Part shown: one piece after another, positions 46,027 through 53,670 of the stretch
How the letters are laid out: every line of letters begins with the position of its first letter
Numbering within the stretch: the first letter of the stretch is position 1
NCBI RefSeq assembly: GCF_002813375.1
Contig: NZ_PHUJ01000003.1
Coordinates: 2,852,001 to 2,916,000, forward strand
DNA: 64,000 nt
Direction of reading: 5' to 3'
Source of the DNA: Pseudonocardia alni
GTDB taxonomy: Bacteria > Actinomycetota > Actinomycetes > Mycobacteriales > Pseudonocardiaceae
The notes under the pieces: model-generated
Told to the model about the DNA's origin: nothing
Database searches by the model: none
What the model saw: the letters and a program-made list of their open reading frames with translations, nothing else
Made by a program: the position numbers and the translations under genes

Positions 46027-47153
46027 CACGCGACCTCCTTCTCCTGCGTCCCGGTGCTGTCGGTGCTGCCGGTGCCCGCGGCGTCGCGGGCGGCGACCAG
46101 CGAGGCGTGGGTCGGCGCGTCCGGGACGCCCGGCGCGCGCAGCGCGGCGAACTCCTTGCGCAGCACCGGCACGACCTCCTCGCCCAGCAGGTCGAGCTGC
46201 TCCAGCACGGTCTTCAGCGGCAGGCCGGCGTGGTCGATGAGGAACAGCTGGCGCTGGTAGTCACCGACGTAGTCGCGGAAGCCCAGCGTCCGCTCGATGA
46301 CCTGCTGCGGGCTGCCGACGGTCAGCGGGGTCTCGCGGGTGAAGTCCTCCAGCGAGGGCCCGTGCCCGTAGACCGGGGCGTTGTCGAAGTACGGCCGGAA
46401 CTCGCGCACCGCGTCCTGGCTGTTGCGGCGCATGAACACCTGCCCACCGAGGCCGACGATGGCGCGGTCGGCCGGTCCGTGACCGTGGTGCTCCCAGCGC
46501 GTGCGGTAGAACTCGACCATCCGCTTCGTGTGCGACGCCGGCCAGAAGATGTGGTTGTGGAAGAAGCCGTCGCCGTAGTAGGCGGCCTGCTCGGCGATCT
46601 CGGGGCTGCGGATCGAGCCGTGCCACACGAACGGCGCGACGCCGTCGAGCGGGCGCGGGGTCGAGGTGAAGCCCTGCAGCGGGGTACGGAAGTGCCCCTC
46701 CCAGTCGACGACCTCGGTGTCCCACAGCTTGCGCAGCAGCGCGTAGTTCTCGACCGCCAGGTTCAGGCCCTGCCGGATGTCCTGGCCGAACCACGGGTAG
46801 ACCGGGCCGGTGTTGCCGCGGCCGAGCATGAGGTCGACGCGGCCGCCCGCCACGTGCTGCAGCATCGCGAAGTCCTCGGCGATCTTCACCGGGTCGTTCG
46901 TGGTGATCAGCGTGGTCGAGGTCGACAGCTGCAGGGTCTCGGTGACGCCGGCGAGGTAGCCGAGCGTGGTGGTCGGCGACGAGGAGAAGAACGGCGGGTT
47001 GTGGTGCTCGCCGATCGCGAAGACGTCGAGACCGACCTGCTCCGCGTGCTTCGCGATGGTCAGGACGTCCTGGATCCGCTGGGCCTCGGTCGGCGTGCGG
47101 CCGGTCGTCGGGTCCGGCGTGACGTCGCTGACCGTGAAGACTCCGAACTGCAC
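46026..47153 (-). CDS. Luciferase-like FMN-dependent monooxygenase, CE1758-like
   Basis: A 375-aa LLM-class flavin monooxygenase that would use FMNH2 from the next gene and O2. It starts VQFGVFTVSDVTPDP and shows FAIGEHHNPPFFSSSP, LGRGNTGPVYPWFG and FVWHGSIRSPEIAEQAA. The GTG at 47153 has GGAGGAAG five bases upstream. A longer reading from an ATG at 47198 would overlap the shared operator and is less likely. First gene of the LLM-reductase-VOC operon, divergent from marR, which probably represses it in the absence of an aromatic or xenobiotic inducer. Confidence 0.87.
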   Translation of the reverse strand: MQFGVFTVSDVTPDPTTGRTPTEAQRIQDVLTIAKHAEQVGLDVFAIGEHHNPPFFSSSPTTTLGYLAGVTETLQLSTSTTLITTNDPVKIAEDFAMLQHVAGGRVDLMLGRGNTGPVYPWFGQDIRQGLNLAVENYALLRKLWDTEVVDWEGHFRTPLQGFTSTPRPLDGVAPFVWHGSIRSPEIAEQAAYYGDGFFHNHIFWPASHTKRMVEFYRTRWEHHGHGPADRAIVGLGGQVFMRRNSQDAVREFRPYFDNAPVYGHGPSLEDFTRETPLTVGSPQQVIERTLGFRDYVGDYQRQLFLIDHAGLPLKTVLEQLDLLGEEVVPVLRKEFAALRAPGVPDAPTHASLVAARDAAGTGSTDSTGTQEKEVA

Positions 47154-47185
47154 GACTTCCTCCTCTGCTCGTCGACGGCTCATTG

Positions 47186-47232
47186 GTTGATCCGTCATCT
47201 ACATCCTGCGGCAACATAGATGATGAGTCAAC
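47186..47232. promoter_or_regulatory. Symmetrical operator between the LLM operon and marR
   Basis: Two inverted copies of a 16-base motif face each other: GTTGA-N4-TCATCTA-N15-TAGATGA-N4-TCAAC, all marked bases exact, centred at 47209. It spans the divergent promoters and is the natural binding region for the MarR protein encoded at 47253. Confidence 0.7.
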
Positions 47233-47240
47233 TATTCCGC

Positions 47241-47246
47241 TACGAT
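47241..47246 (+). promoter_or_regulatory. Predicted -10 box of a leaderless marR promoter
   Basis: TACGAT fits TANNNT and ends six bases before the GTG at 47253; the operator ends nine bases upstream of it, so MarR binding would block its own promoter. Confidence 0.5.
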
Positions 47247-47252
47247 GGTGCC

Positions 47253-47714
47253 GTGACACGGTGGCTGGACGAGCGCGAGCAGGTGGCCTGGCGAGGGCTG
47301 CTCCGGATGCAGGCACGCCTGCAGGGCGAGCTGCACCGGCGGCTGCAGACCGGGTCGGGGCTCTCGCTCACCGACTTCGACGTGCTGGTGGCCCTGACCG
47401 ACCGGCCCGACGAGCGGTGCCGGGTGCTGGAGCTGGCGACGCTGCTGGAGTGGGAGAAGAGCAGGCTCTCCCACCACCTGGCCCGGATGCAGAAACGCGG
47501 CCTCGTCGCCCGCGAGGAGTGCGACGACGACGGCCGCGGCAACTACGTCGTGCTCACCGAGCAGGGCCGCGCGGCGATCGAGGCCGCGGCACCGGGGCAC
47601 GTGGAGACCGTGCGGGAGCTGGTCTTCGACGCCCTCTCCGACGACGACGTGGCCGCCCTGACCCGGATCACCGCGGCCGTGCAGGCCCGGCTCGACGGTC
47701 GCGACCCCCGCTGA
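47253..47714 (+). CDS. MarR-family transcriptional regulator
   Basis: A 153-aa winged-helix dimer: helices around VAWRGLLRMQARLQGEL, recognition region VLELATLLEWEKSRLSHHLARMQKRGLV, wing with DDDGRGNYVVLTEQGR. The GTG at 47253 (VTRWLDEREQ) fits the family N-terminus and a leaderless promoter. Divergent from the luciferase-like monooxygenase operon, whose intergenic region carries a large palindrome, so autorepression and local control are likely. Confidence 0.9.
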   Translation: MTRWLDEREQVAWRGLLRMQARLQGELHRRLQTGSGLSLTDFDVLVALTDRPDERCRVLELATLLEWEKSRLSHHLARMQKRGLVAREECDDDGRGNYVVLTEQGRAAIEAAAPGHVETVRELVFDALSDDDVAALTRITAAVQARLDGRDPR

Positions 47715-47715
47715 C

Positions 47716-47733
47716 CGCGTTCCGCGGAACGCG
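47716..47733. repeat. Copy 4 of the intergenic palindromic repeat
   Basis: CGCGTTCCGCGGAACGCG, identical to copy 2, starts two bases after the marR stop and precedes a conventional hairpin terminator. Confidence 0.75.
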
Positions 47734-47734
47734 C

Positions 47735-47770
47735 GACGGCCCGCACCGGGCGTCGCCGGTACGGGCCGTC
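47735..47770. terminator. Bidirectional hairpin terminator between marR and the Zn-ADH gene
   Basis: Outer 9-bp stem GACGGCCCG/CGGGCCGTC, a one-base mismatch, then ACCGG/CCGGT around a 6-base loop, between convergent genes. Confidence 0.75.
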
Positions 47771-47799
47771 GTGAGCGGGACCGCGATCAGAACAGCAGG

Positions 47800-48825
47800 T
47801 CAGGGCACCAGGATGGCGCGGCCCCTGACCTTCCCGGCGTCGAGGTCGTCGAGCGCGGACTGGAATTCGTCCAGGGCGTAGGTGCTGGTGTGCAGGGTGA
47901 CCCGGCCGCGGGCGGCCAGCTCCATCAGGTCGCAGAGATCGTTGTAGGACCCGACCAGGTTGCCGACCACGTTCACCTCGGCCGAGATCAGATCGATCGT
48001 CGGGACGTCGACGTTCTCGCCGTAGCCGACCACGTGGTAGTCCCCGGCGCGCCGGGTCATCGCCAGGCCCTGGGCGGTGGAGCCGCCCTCGCCGACGAAG
48101 TCGATGACGGCCTCGGCGCCGTTCCCGCCGGTGAGCGACAGGACCTCGTCGACCTGCCCGCCGTCGGCGACGATCCCGTCGTCGGCGCCGATCTCCAGCG
48201 CCAGCTTCACCGCGTCCGGGTTGCGGTCGAGCACGACCAGCCGGGCCGGGGTCAGCGCCTTCAGCACCTGGATGCCGATGTGGCCGAGCCCGCCCGCCCC
48301 GATGACGACGCAGGTGTCGCGCGGACCCAGCCGGCGTGAGGCCTTGGCCGCGGCGTGGTAGGCGGTGAGACCGGCGTCGGCGAGGGCGGCGACGTCGGCG
48401 GGCTGCAGCGACGGGTCCAGCTTGACGACGCTGCGCGCCGAGGTGCGCAGGTACTCGGCGTAGCCGCCGTGGGTGTCGATGCCCGGGAACGCCGAGGCGG
48501 TGCAGTGCACGTCGTCGCCGGAGCGGCAGGCGCGGCACAGGCCGCAGGTGGCGAGCGGGTGCAGGATGACGCCGTCGCCCTCACGGACGTGGGTCACGGC
48601 CGACCCCACGGACTCGACCCAGCCCGCGTTCTCGTGGCCGATCGTGTAGGGCAGCGTCACCTGGGACTTCTCCGCCCACTGCCCCTCGAGGACGTGCAGG
48701 TCGGTGCGGCAGACCCCGGCCCCGCCGATCCGGACGACGACGTCGAACGGGTCGACGACCTCCGGCTTCGGGACCTCGGTCAGCTCCATCGGCCGGTGGT
48801 AGCCGACCACCTGTACTGCTCTCAC
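47800..48825 (-). CDS. Zn-dependent alcohol dehydrogenase of the propane/alkane-oxidation type
   Basis: A 341-aa medium-chain NAD-dependent alcohol dehydrogenase. It has catalytic-zinc ligands (GVCRTDLH, IGHENAG), a four-Cys structural zinc site (TCGLCRACRSGDDVHC), and a Rossmann motif VVIGAGGLGHIGIQVLKA with VVLDRN after beta-2. The GTG start overlaps the DUF59 gene by four bases. In prm/mim clusters a similar enzyme oxidises 2-propanol or other secondary alcohols formed by the monooxygenase; the substrate here is inferred from context. Confidence 0.87.
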   Translation of the reverse strand: MRAVQVVGYHRPMELTEVPKPEVVDPFDVVVRIGGAGVCRTDLHVLEGQWAEKSQVTLPYTIGHENAGWVESVGSAVTHVREGDGVILHPLATCGLCRACRSGDDVHCTASAFPGIDTHGGYAEYLRTSARSVVKLDPSLQPADVAALADAGLTAYHAAAKASRRLGPRDTCVVIGAGGLGHIGIQVLKALTPARLVVLDRNPDAVKLALEIGADDGIVADGGQVDEVLSLTGGNGAEAVIDFVGEGGSTAQGLAMTRRAGDYHVVGYGENVDVPTIDLISAEVNVVGNLVGSYNDLCDLMELAARGRVTLHTSTYALDEFQSALDDLDAGKVRGRAILVP

Positions 48826-49541
48826 GACACGGATCCCTTCACGGACTCGGGGTAGCGGGTCTTCAGGAGCCCGCGGCAGAAGTGGGCGTTGCCCTCGATG
48901 GAGATCCGCACCGAGCGGGCCATCCGCAGCTTCAGCGGGACCTGCTCGGCCGGGTACGGGACGCCGTCGTGGCCGACCAGGACCGGCCGGTCGCCGCCGG
49001 TGGGCAGGCCGATCGCCGCGCGGCGGCGCAGCAGGGCGTCGGTGGCCGGGCCCGCGGGCAGGTCGGCCAGGGTGACGCCGTGCAGCGACTCGGGCGTCCG
49101 GTCCGGGTCGACCCGCAGCAGCCCGGTGAGCGAGCGCTCCATCGCGGCGGTGTGCGCCTTGCGCCGGAAGGTCTCGCGCAGCTCGTCGAGGTCGGACTCG
49201 GCCTCGTGCCGGAAGGTGCCCTTGTAGCCGGCGTCGGCGGCCAGCCCGGCGTTGATGAGGTCGGAGTCGTGGTGGTCGTCGAGCTCGACCACGACCTCGC
49301 CGGTCCAGTCCAGCGCGGTGAGCACGTCCTTCGCGTCCGAGCACATCAGGTAGGCGAAGTTCGGCGCGCAGAACGCGGTGGGCAGGCGCAGGTGCACGGT
49401 GACCCGGTCGCCGTCGACGTCGAGGGAACGGACGAACTCCAGGTCGGTGATCGGCTCGTCCAGCTCGGGGTCGACGACGGCGTCGAGCGCCCGGAACGCC
49501 TGGTCCGTACGCGAGGTGCGGGCGAGGGCGGGGGCGCTCAC
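48822..49541 (-). CDS. DUF59/MIP18-family iron-sulfur assembly protein
   Basis: A 239-aa protein whose N-terminal half is the DUF59/PaaD-like fold (RALDAVVDPELDEPITDLEFV, VHLRLPTAFCAPNFAYLMCSD). The C-terminal half includes HFCRGLLKTRYPESV. Proteins of this kind recur in propane/butane monooxygenase operons and are thought to help assemble metal centres of the diiron enzyme. It overlaps both neighbours by GTGA and forms a rigid three-gene operon with the amidohydrolase and the alcohol dehydrogenase. Confidence 0.83.
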   Translation of the reverse strand: MSAPALARTSRTDQAFRALDAVVDPELDEPITDLEFVRSLDVDGDRVTVHLRLPTAFCAPNFAYLMCSDAKDVLTALDWTGEVVVELDDHHDSDLINAGLAADAGYKGTFRHEAESDLDELRETFRRKAHTAAMERSLTGLLRVDPDRTPESLHGVTLADLPAGPATDALLRRRAAIGLPTGGDRPVLVGHDGVPYPAEQVPLKLRMARSVRISIEGNAHFCRGLLKTRYPESVKGSVS

Positions 49542-50554
49542 GAGGCCACCGGGACCTCGGTCGGGGTCTCGTCGCGCAGCTGCAGCTCGGCGGGGACCTC
49601 GATGTCGTACATCGCCGCGGCGTTGAGACCCAGGATCTTCTTCTTCTGGGCGGTGGTCAGCGGCGCGTACTCGGACAGCTCGTCCGGGATCTCGAAGTCG
49701 ACGAAGCGCTCGACCAGCCAGCGCGGGGTCCAGATCGCGTAGTCGCTGGAGAACTGGATGCGGTCCTCGCCCAGCCAGTACAGGAGCTCGCCGATGATCT
49801 GGCCGAAGTACTTGGGCCGGGTGTGGATGAACGGCATCGCGACGGCCAGGCCGGCGTGCACGTTCGGCTCCTGGGTGGCGATCCAGCAGAAGTCCTCGAG
49901 GCGCGGCAGGCCGCAGTGCTCGACGACGAAGTTCAGATCGGTGAAGTCGGTGGCGACCTTGTCCACGTCGGCGACGTCGAACGCGTCGCGGTCCAGCGGG
50001 CGGATGGTGGGGCCCTTGTGGATGTGGATGTTGCGGATGCCCAGCTCCTGGGCCGCCTCGAGGTACTTGTAGGACCAGTGGTCGTCGAGCTTCCAGCCGC
50101 GGGACTCACCGTGCCACTCCGCGGTGTAGAGCTTCGCGCCCTTCAGGCCGAAGCGCTTCGCGTCCTCGCGCAGCTGCCGCAGGCCCTGCTCGCCGTTGCG
50201 GGGGTCCCAGTGGTGGTTGTAGGTCAGCTTGTCCGGGTGGGCCTGGGCGAGGGCGAAGGCCTCCTCGGTCTGGCCGAACCCGTTGTCGTAGAACTCGCCC
50301 AGGTAGGCGGGCTGGAAGACGGCATGGTCGACGTGGCCGTCGGTGAACAGGTCCTTCATCAGCCGCTCGCCGCCCTGGTAGAGGTAGTCCTCGTAGGGCC
50401 AGACCTCGGACTCGGGGCTCAGGTTGCGGTGGTAGTCGTAGAAGCAGTCGATGAACTGCTTGCCGTGGATGTTGCGCTGGTTCTCCGGGCGTGCGTCCCA
50501 CAGCGCCACGTGGGCGTCCACGATGAAATAGGATTCGCCGTTCTTCGAGTACAT
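49538..50554 (-). CDS. Amidohydrolase of the propane-monooxygenase-operon type
   Basis: A 338-aa metal-dependent TIM-barrel hydrolase (amidohydrolase 2 group). Candidate metal ligands lie in IVDAHVALWD, NHHWDPRNG, HIHKGP, FVVEHCGLP and FSSDYAIW. Closely similar genes sit directly after prmABCD/mimABCD in Rhodococcus, Gordonia and Mycobacterium as I recall, where the protein is needed for an active monooxygenase but its reaction is unknown. Here it is the first gene of its operon and no monooxygenase precedes it. A divergent regulator lies upstream. Confidence 0.85.
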   Translation of the reverse strand: MYSKNGESYFIVDAHVALWDARPENQRNIHGKQFIDCFYDYHRNLSPESEVWPYEDYLYQGGERLMKDLFTDGHVDHAVFQPAYLGEFYDNGFGQTEEAFALAQAHPDKLTYNHHWDPRNGEQGLRQLREDAKRFGLKGAKLYTAEWHGESRGWKLDDHWSYKYLEAAQELGIRNIHIHKGPTIRPLDRDAFDVADVDKVATDFTDLNFVVEHCGLPRLEDFCWIATQEPNVHAGLAVAMPFIHTRPKYFGQIIGELLYWLGEDRIQFSSDYAIWTPRWLVERFVDFEIPDELSEYAPLTTAQKKKILGLNAAAMYDIEVPAELQLRDETPTEVPVAS

Positions 50555-50669
50555 CGTTGTCCTCTCGGTCGCGGCGAGGTGGTGGGCACCCCGCGACTGC
50601 GCGGGCCGGTGGGGATCCCGCGTCGAGGGCCGAAGGTAGGAACGACGGCGCCCCGGCGGTCGTGATCAC

Positions 50670-50686
50670 CGTCTCAACCTGAGACG
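50670..50686. promoter_or_regulatory. Perfect inverted repeat in the divergent promoter region
   Basis: CGTCTCA-ACC-TGAGACG: exact 7-base arms and a 3-base spacer, about 120 bases upstream of the amidohydrolase start and 40-55 bases upstream of the regulator start. Probable binding site of the divergent Fis-type regulator. Confidence 0.6.
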
Positions 50687-50724
50687 AGACGGCGTCGCGA
50701 CGGCGTCGCGGATATGACACGGTC

Positions 50725-52146
50725 GTGAGCAGCAGGTACGAGGAGGTACGCGCGATGGGGCAGTCACTGGCTCCGGCCCGGATCTCGGCGTCCTGGGCGC
50801 GCAGCGAGACCTACGGCGCCCCCACCGAGGCGGTCGACCCGGCGTTCACCGGCGCCGTCGACGACGGCTCGCTGTTCGCCCGGTGCGGCGGCGAGGTGCT
50901 CGCCGGGCTGCACGAGGGCCTGCCGGGCGAGCCGATCTCGCTGATGCTGACCGACGCCGACGGCATCGTCGTCTCCCGGCTCTGCGACGAGCGCGGCCTG
51001 ACCGACGCGCTGGACCGCACCTACCTCGCCCCCGGGTTCGCCTTCGGCGAGCGGGAGGCCGGGACCACCGGGCTCGGGCTGGCCCTGGCCGACCGGGTCC
51101 CCTCGCTGGTCCGCGGCGACGAGCACTACTGCACCGGGCTGTGGGGCTACACCTGCGCCGCCGCGCCCGTCCTCGACCCGGTCGACGGATCGCTGCTCGG
51201 CAGCATCAACCTCACCACCTGGTCGCAGCGCTCCGACGGGCTGCTGCTCGCGCTGGCGCGCACCGCGGCCGGGCAGACGTCCGCGCTGATGCTGGCGCAC
51301 GGGCGCGGCGCGAGCCCCCGGCGCGCGCCGCGCGGCGAGGTCTTCCGGGTCGCCCCGCAGCCCGTCGGCGGGACCGCGGCGCTCGGCCCGGCCTGGGCCG
51401 CCGCGCTCGACGAGGTCCGCGACGCGCTGCGCGACGGCGCCCGGGTCGGGGTGGTCGGCGAGCCCGGCGCCGGCAAGTCCGCGCTGCTCGCCGCGGCCCT
51501 GCGCACCGTCCGCCCGCGGCACCGCGTGCTGCACGCCCGTCCGCCGGCCGCCGAGGACGCGGTGTCCTGGCTGTCGCTGTGGTCCCCGGAGCTGGGCAAG
51601 GACGACACCGCGGTGATCGCGGGCCGGGTGCACGAGCTGCCCACGCCCGTCGCGACCCGGCTGGCCGCGCTGGTGCGGTCGCTGCCGGGGGCGACGTTGG
51701 CCGTCACCGCCGGCGGCGTCGACGGGGTTCCGGACGCACTCTCGGGGCTGCTCGACGTCGTCGTGGAGGTGCCGGCGCTGCGGCACCGTCCCGAGGACGT
51801 ACCGGTGCTGGCCGCGCACTTCGCCCGCGACGGGGTGGCCTTCACCGACGCCGCCGCCCGCGCCCTGCGCACCTACTCCTGGCCGGGCAACGTCGAGCAG
51901 CTGCGCCGCACCGTGCGCGACGCCTCGGCCCGCAGCAGCCTCGTCGACGTCCGGCACCTGCCCCCGGAGCTGCTCGCCACCCGATCCGGATCGCTGACCC
52001 GCATCGAGTCGCTGGAACGCGACGAGCTGGTCCGCTGTCTCACCGAGCACGGCATGAGCGTCACCCGGGCCGCCGAGACGCTCGGGATCAGCCGGGCGAC
52101 GGCGTACCGGCGGGTGCAGCGGTACGGGATCACCACCCCGCGCTGA
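50725..52146 (+). CDS. GAF-AAA-Fis transcriptional regulator of the AcoR/MimR type, lacking GAFTGA
   Basis: A 473-aa regulator with an N-terminal RISASWARSETYG helix, a GAF sensor domain (about 50-190), a shortened AAA+ domain with intact Walker A GEPGAGKS, and a C-terminal Fis HTH (MSVTRAAETLGISRATAYRRVQRYGI). The sigma-54-contacting GAFTGA loop is absent and no acidic Walker B is evident (TAVIAGRVHEL at that place). So it should act with another sigma factor, in line with actinobacteria lacking sigma-54. A GTG at 50725 fits a leaderless promoter (TATGAC box); an ATG at 50755 with GAGGAGG upstream is an alternative. Divergent from the prm-like accessory operon, its likely target. Confidence 0.84.
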   Translation: MSSRYEEVRAMGQSLAPARISASWARSETYGAPTEAVDPAFTGAVDDGSLFARCGGEVLAGLHEGLPGEPISLMLTDADGIVVSRLCDERGLTDALDRTYLAPGFAFGEREAGTTGLGLALADRVPSLVRGDEHYCTGLWGYTCAAAPVLDPVDGSLLGSINLTTWSQRSDGLLLALARTAAGQTSALMLAHGRGASPRRAPRGEVFRVAPQPVGGTAALGPAWAAALDEVRDALRDGARVGVVGEPGAGKSALLAAALRTVRPRHRVLHARPPAAEDAVSWLSLWSPELGKDDTAVIAGRVHELPTPVATRLAALVRSLPGATLAVTAGGVDGVPDALSGLLDVVVEVPALRHRPEDVPVLAAHFARDGVAFTDAAARALRTYSWPGNVEQLRRTVRDASARSSLVDVRHLPPELLATRSGSLTRIESLERDELVRCLTEHGMSVTRAAETLGISRATAYRRVQRYGITTPR

Positions 52147-52169
52147 GCGGCTGCGGCATCATCGGTGCC

Positions 52170-52232
52170 GTGCCGCAGACGGTCCTCGTCGCCGACGACG
52201 ACCGCGCGATCCGGGAGTCCCCGGCCCGATGA
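52170..52232 (+). pseudogene. Remnant of a response-regulator gene (first 20 codons)
   Basis: A GTG at 52170 opens a 20-codon frame containing VLVADDDRAIRES, the unmistakable beta-1/alpha-1 start of a receiver domain, then stops. Nothing of the remaining receiver or output domain follows. Confidence 0.55.
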
Positions 52233-52560
52233 ACGGATGCCCACCCGCCGTCCGTCCCGACCTGCACCACCCGGACGGGGGACGCGCTCACCGGACCGGT
52301 ACTACCGGTGGCCGTGCTCACGGCCGTGGCGGGTCCTCCGGCCCTGCCGATCCCCGTCGACGGTGGGACGATCGATGTGCCGGGCAACGACGCCCCGGGA
52401 GACCCGGCGGCCGGCCCGGCCACGGGACTCGACACCGCCACCGGACGACGCCGTCACGCCCGGTGACGAGGACCCCGCGTCGTGCGACGACGACGGGCCG
52501 CCCGCCGCCTCGTGCGGCACACAGGGCACCATTCGGTGTAGGACCTGATGGGAGGCGATC
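52233..52560. other. Intergenic stretch without a supported gene
   Basis: About 330 bases after the response-regulator fragment. Short open frames exist (one reads PVLPVAVLTAVAGPPALPIP) but none has a start with a ribosome binding site or a family resemblance. Probably decayed coding sequence plus the promoter of the DedA-family gene. Confidence 0.45.
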
Positions 52561-53184
52561 GTGTTCGGACTCGCGGACACCGTGGCCGCACTGCTGGCCG
52601 CGATCCCTGCTGCGCCCGTCCGGTCGCTCCTCGTGATCGGGGTCGGGGCGTTCCTCGAGGGTCCGATCGTCACCGTCGCCGCCGCCGCGCTCGCCGGGGC
52701 CGGGCAGCTCCCCTGGTGGGGGGTGTGGCTGGCCGCGCTGGTCGCCGACGTCGTCGGGGACACCGCGCTCTACGCGCTGGGCCGCAACGGCGACCGGCCG
52801 GCCATCGCCCGCGTGCTGAACCGGCTGGGCCTGACCGAGGAGCGCCGCGAGGTGCTGACCCGCGAGGTCCACACGCACCTGCCGCGGATCGTCATCGGCG
52901 CCAAGCTCGTCGACATCGGCGCGATCCCGGCCTACCTGGCCGCCGGGCTGTCCAAGGTCGGCTACCGCCGCTTCCTGGCCTGGATCATCCCGACCAGCGC
53001 GGTGCGCGCCGCGGTGCTCGTCGGGATCGGCTACGCGGCCGGGGACCGGCTCGCCACCGACCTGGAGTCGCGGCCCTGGCTGCTCGTCGTCGGCGGGATC
53101 GCCGTCGGGCTGACCCTGGTCCTCGGGCGCACCGCGATCGTGCGGGCCACCGGCTCGCGACGTCGCGCCGACGCCCGGTCCTGA
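52561..53184 (+). CDS. DedA-family membrane protein
   Basis: A 207-aa integral membrane protein of the DedA/SNARE-associated family, proposed undecaprenyl-phosphate or phospholipid translocases. The pattern is an N-terminal re-entrant segment (LLVIGVGAFLEGPIVTVAAAA), then VGDTALYALGRNG, then the conserved basic/amphipathic stretch and two C-terminal helices. GGGAGG precedes the GTG. No operon partner. Confidence 0.85.
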   Translation: MFGLADTVAALLAAIPAAPVRSLLVIGVGAFLEGPIVTVAAAALAGAGQLPWWGVWLAALVADVVGDTALYALGRNGDRPAIARVLNRLGLTEERREVLTREVHTHLPRIVIGAKLVDIGAIPAYLAAGLSKVGYRRFLAWIIPTSAVRAAVLVGIGYAAGDRLATDLESRPWLLVVGGIAVGLTLVLGRTAIVRATGSRRRADARS

Positions 53185-53313
53185 CCGCGTCGATCCCCTC
53201 GCGCCGAACGTCCCCGACGTCCCGGGGCACCTCCGGCGTGTCGGCACCCGCCGGGGCACCCGCGGCGAGCACCGTCCGGCCCGGGCGGCCGGACCACGGG
53301 AGAGGACCACGCG

Positions 53314-53640
53314 GTGAGCACGTCGACCTGGGCCGAGGCGATCGCCGCGGGCGCGTGACGTGGTGACGGTCGGCGCGGCCCGGATCGCCGCGCCCGCCCC
53401 GGGGATCAGCCGGTCCGGGTCCGCGATGACGGCCGGGCTGCTCGAGGGCCTCCTGCACGAGGCCGCCCGGGAGCCCCGCTTCGCCGACTACCTGGACCTG
53501 TCGTCCACCAACGCCACCGCGTTCAGCCCCACCGACGTGATGCCGCTGAGCCGGTGGACGACGATGCTGATGCTCGTCCAGGCGCTGGTGTCGCTGGTGA
53601 CGATCGCGCTCGTCGTCTCCCGGGCCGTGAACGTCCTGGG
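53314..53640 (+). pseudogene. Frameshifted membrane-protein remnant
   Basis: A GTG at 53314 with GAGAGGA upstream opens a frame that stops after 14 codons (53356-53358). One base out of frame, a second stretch from 53360 reads through FADYLDL, FSPTDVMPLSRWTT and a hydrophobic helix (MLVQALVSLVTIALVVSRAV) up to about 53640. That resembles the C-terminal end of a family of small ion-channel/DUF1345-like membrane proteins. The natural stop is missing and the frame runs on antisense through the VWA gene. Most likely a decayed gene rather than a working one. Confidence 0.5.
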
Positions 53641-53670
53641 TGGCTGGGTCCCGGGCGGAACTCAGCCACC
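53639..53670. terminator. Hairpin overlapping the end of the VWA gene
   Basis: GGTGGCTG/CAGCCACC stem with a 16-base loop, containing the stop codon of the minus-strand VWA gene. Probable end of the regulator-ADH-MoxR-VWA transcription unit. Confidence 0.5.
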
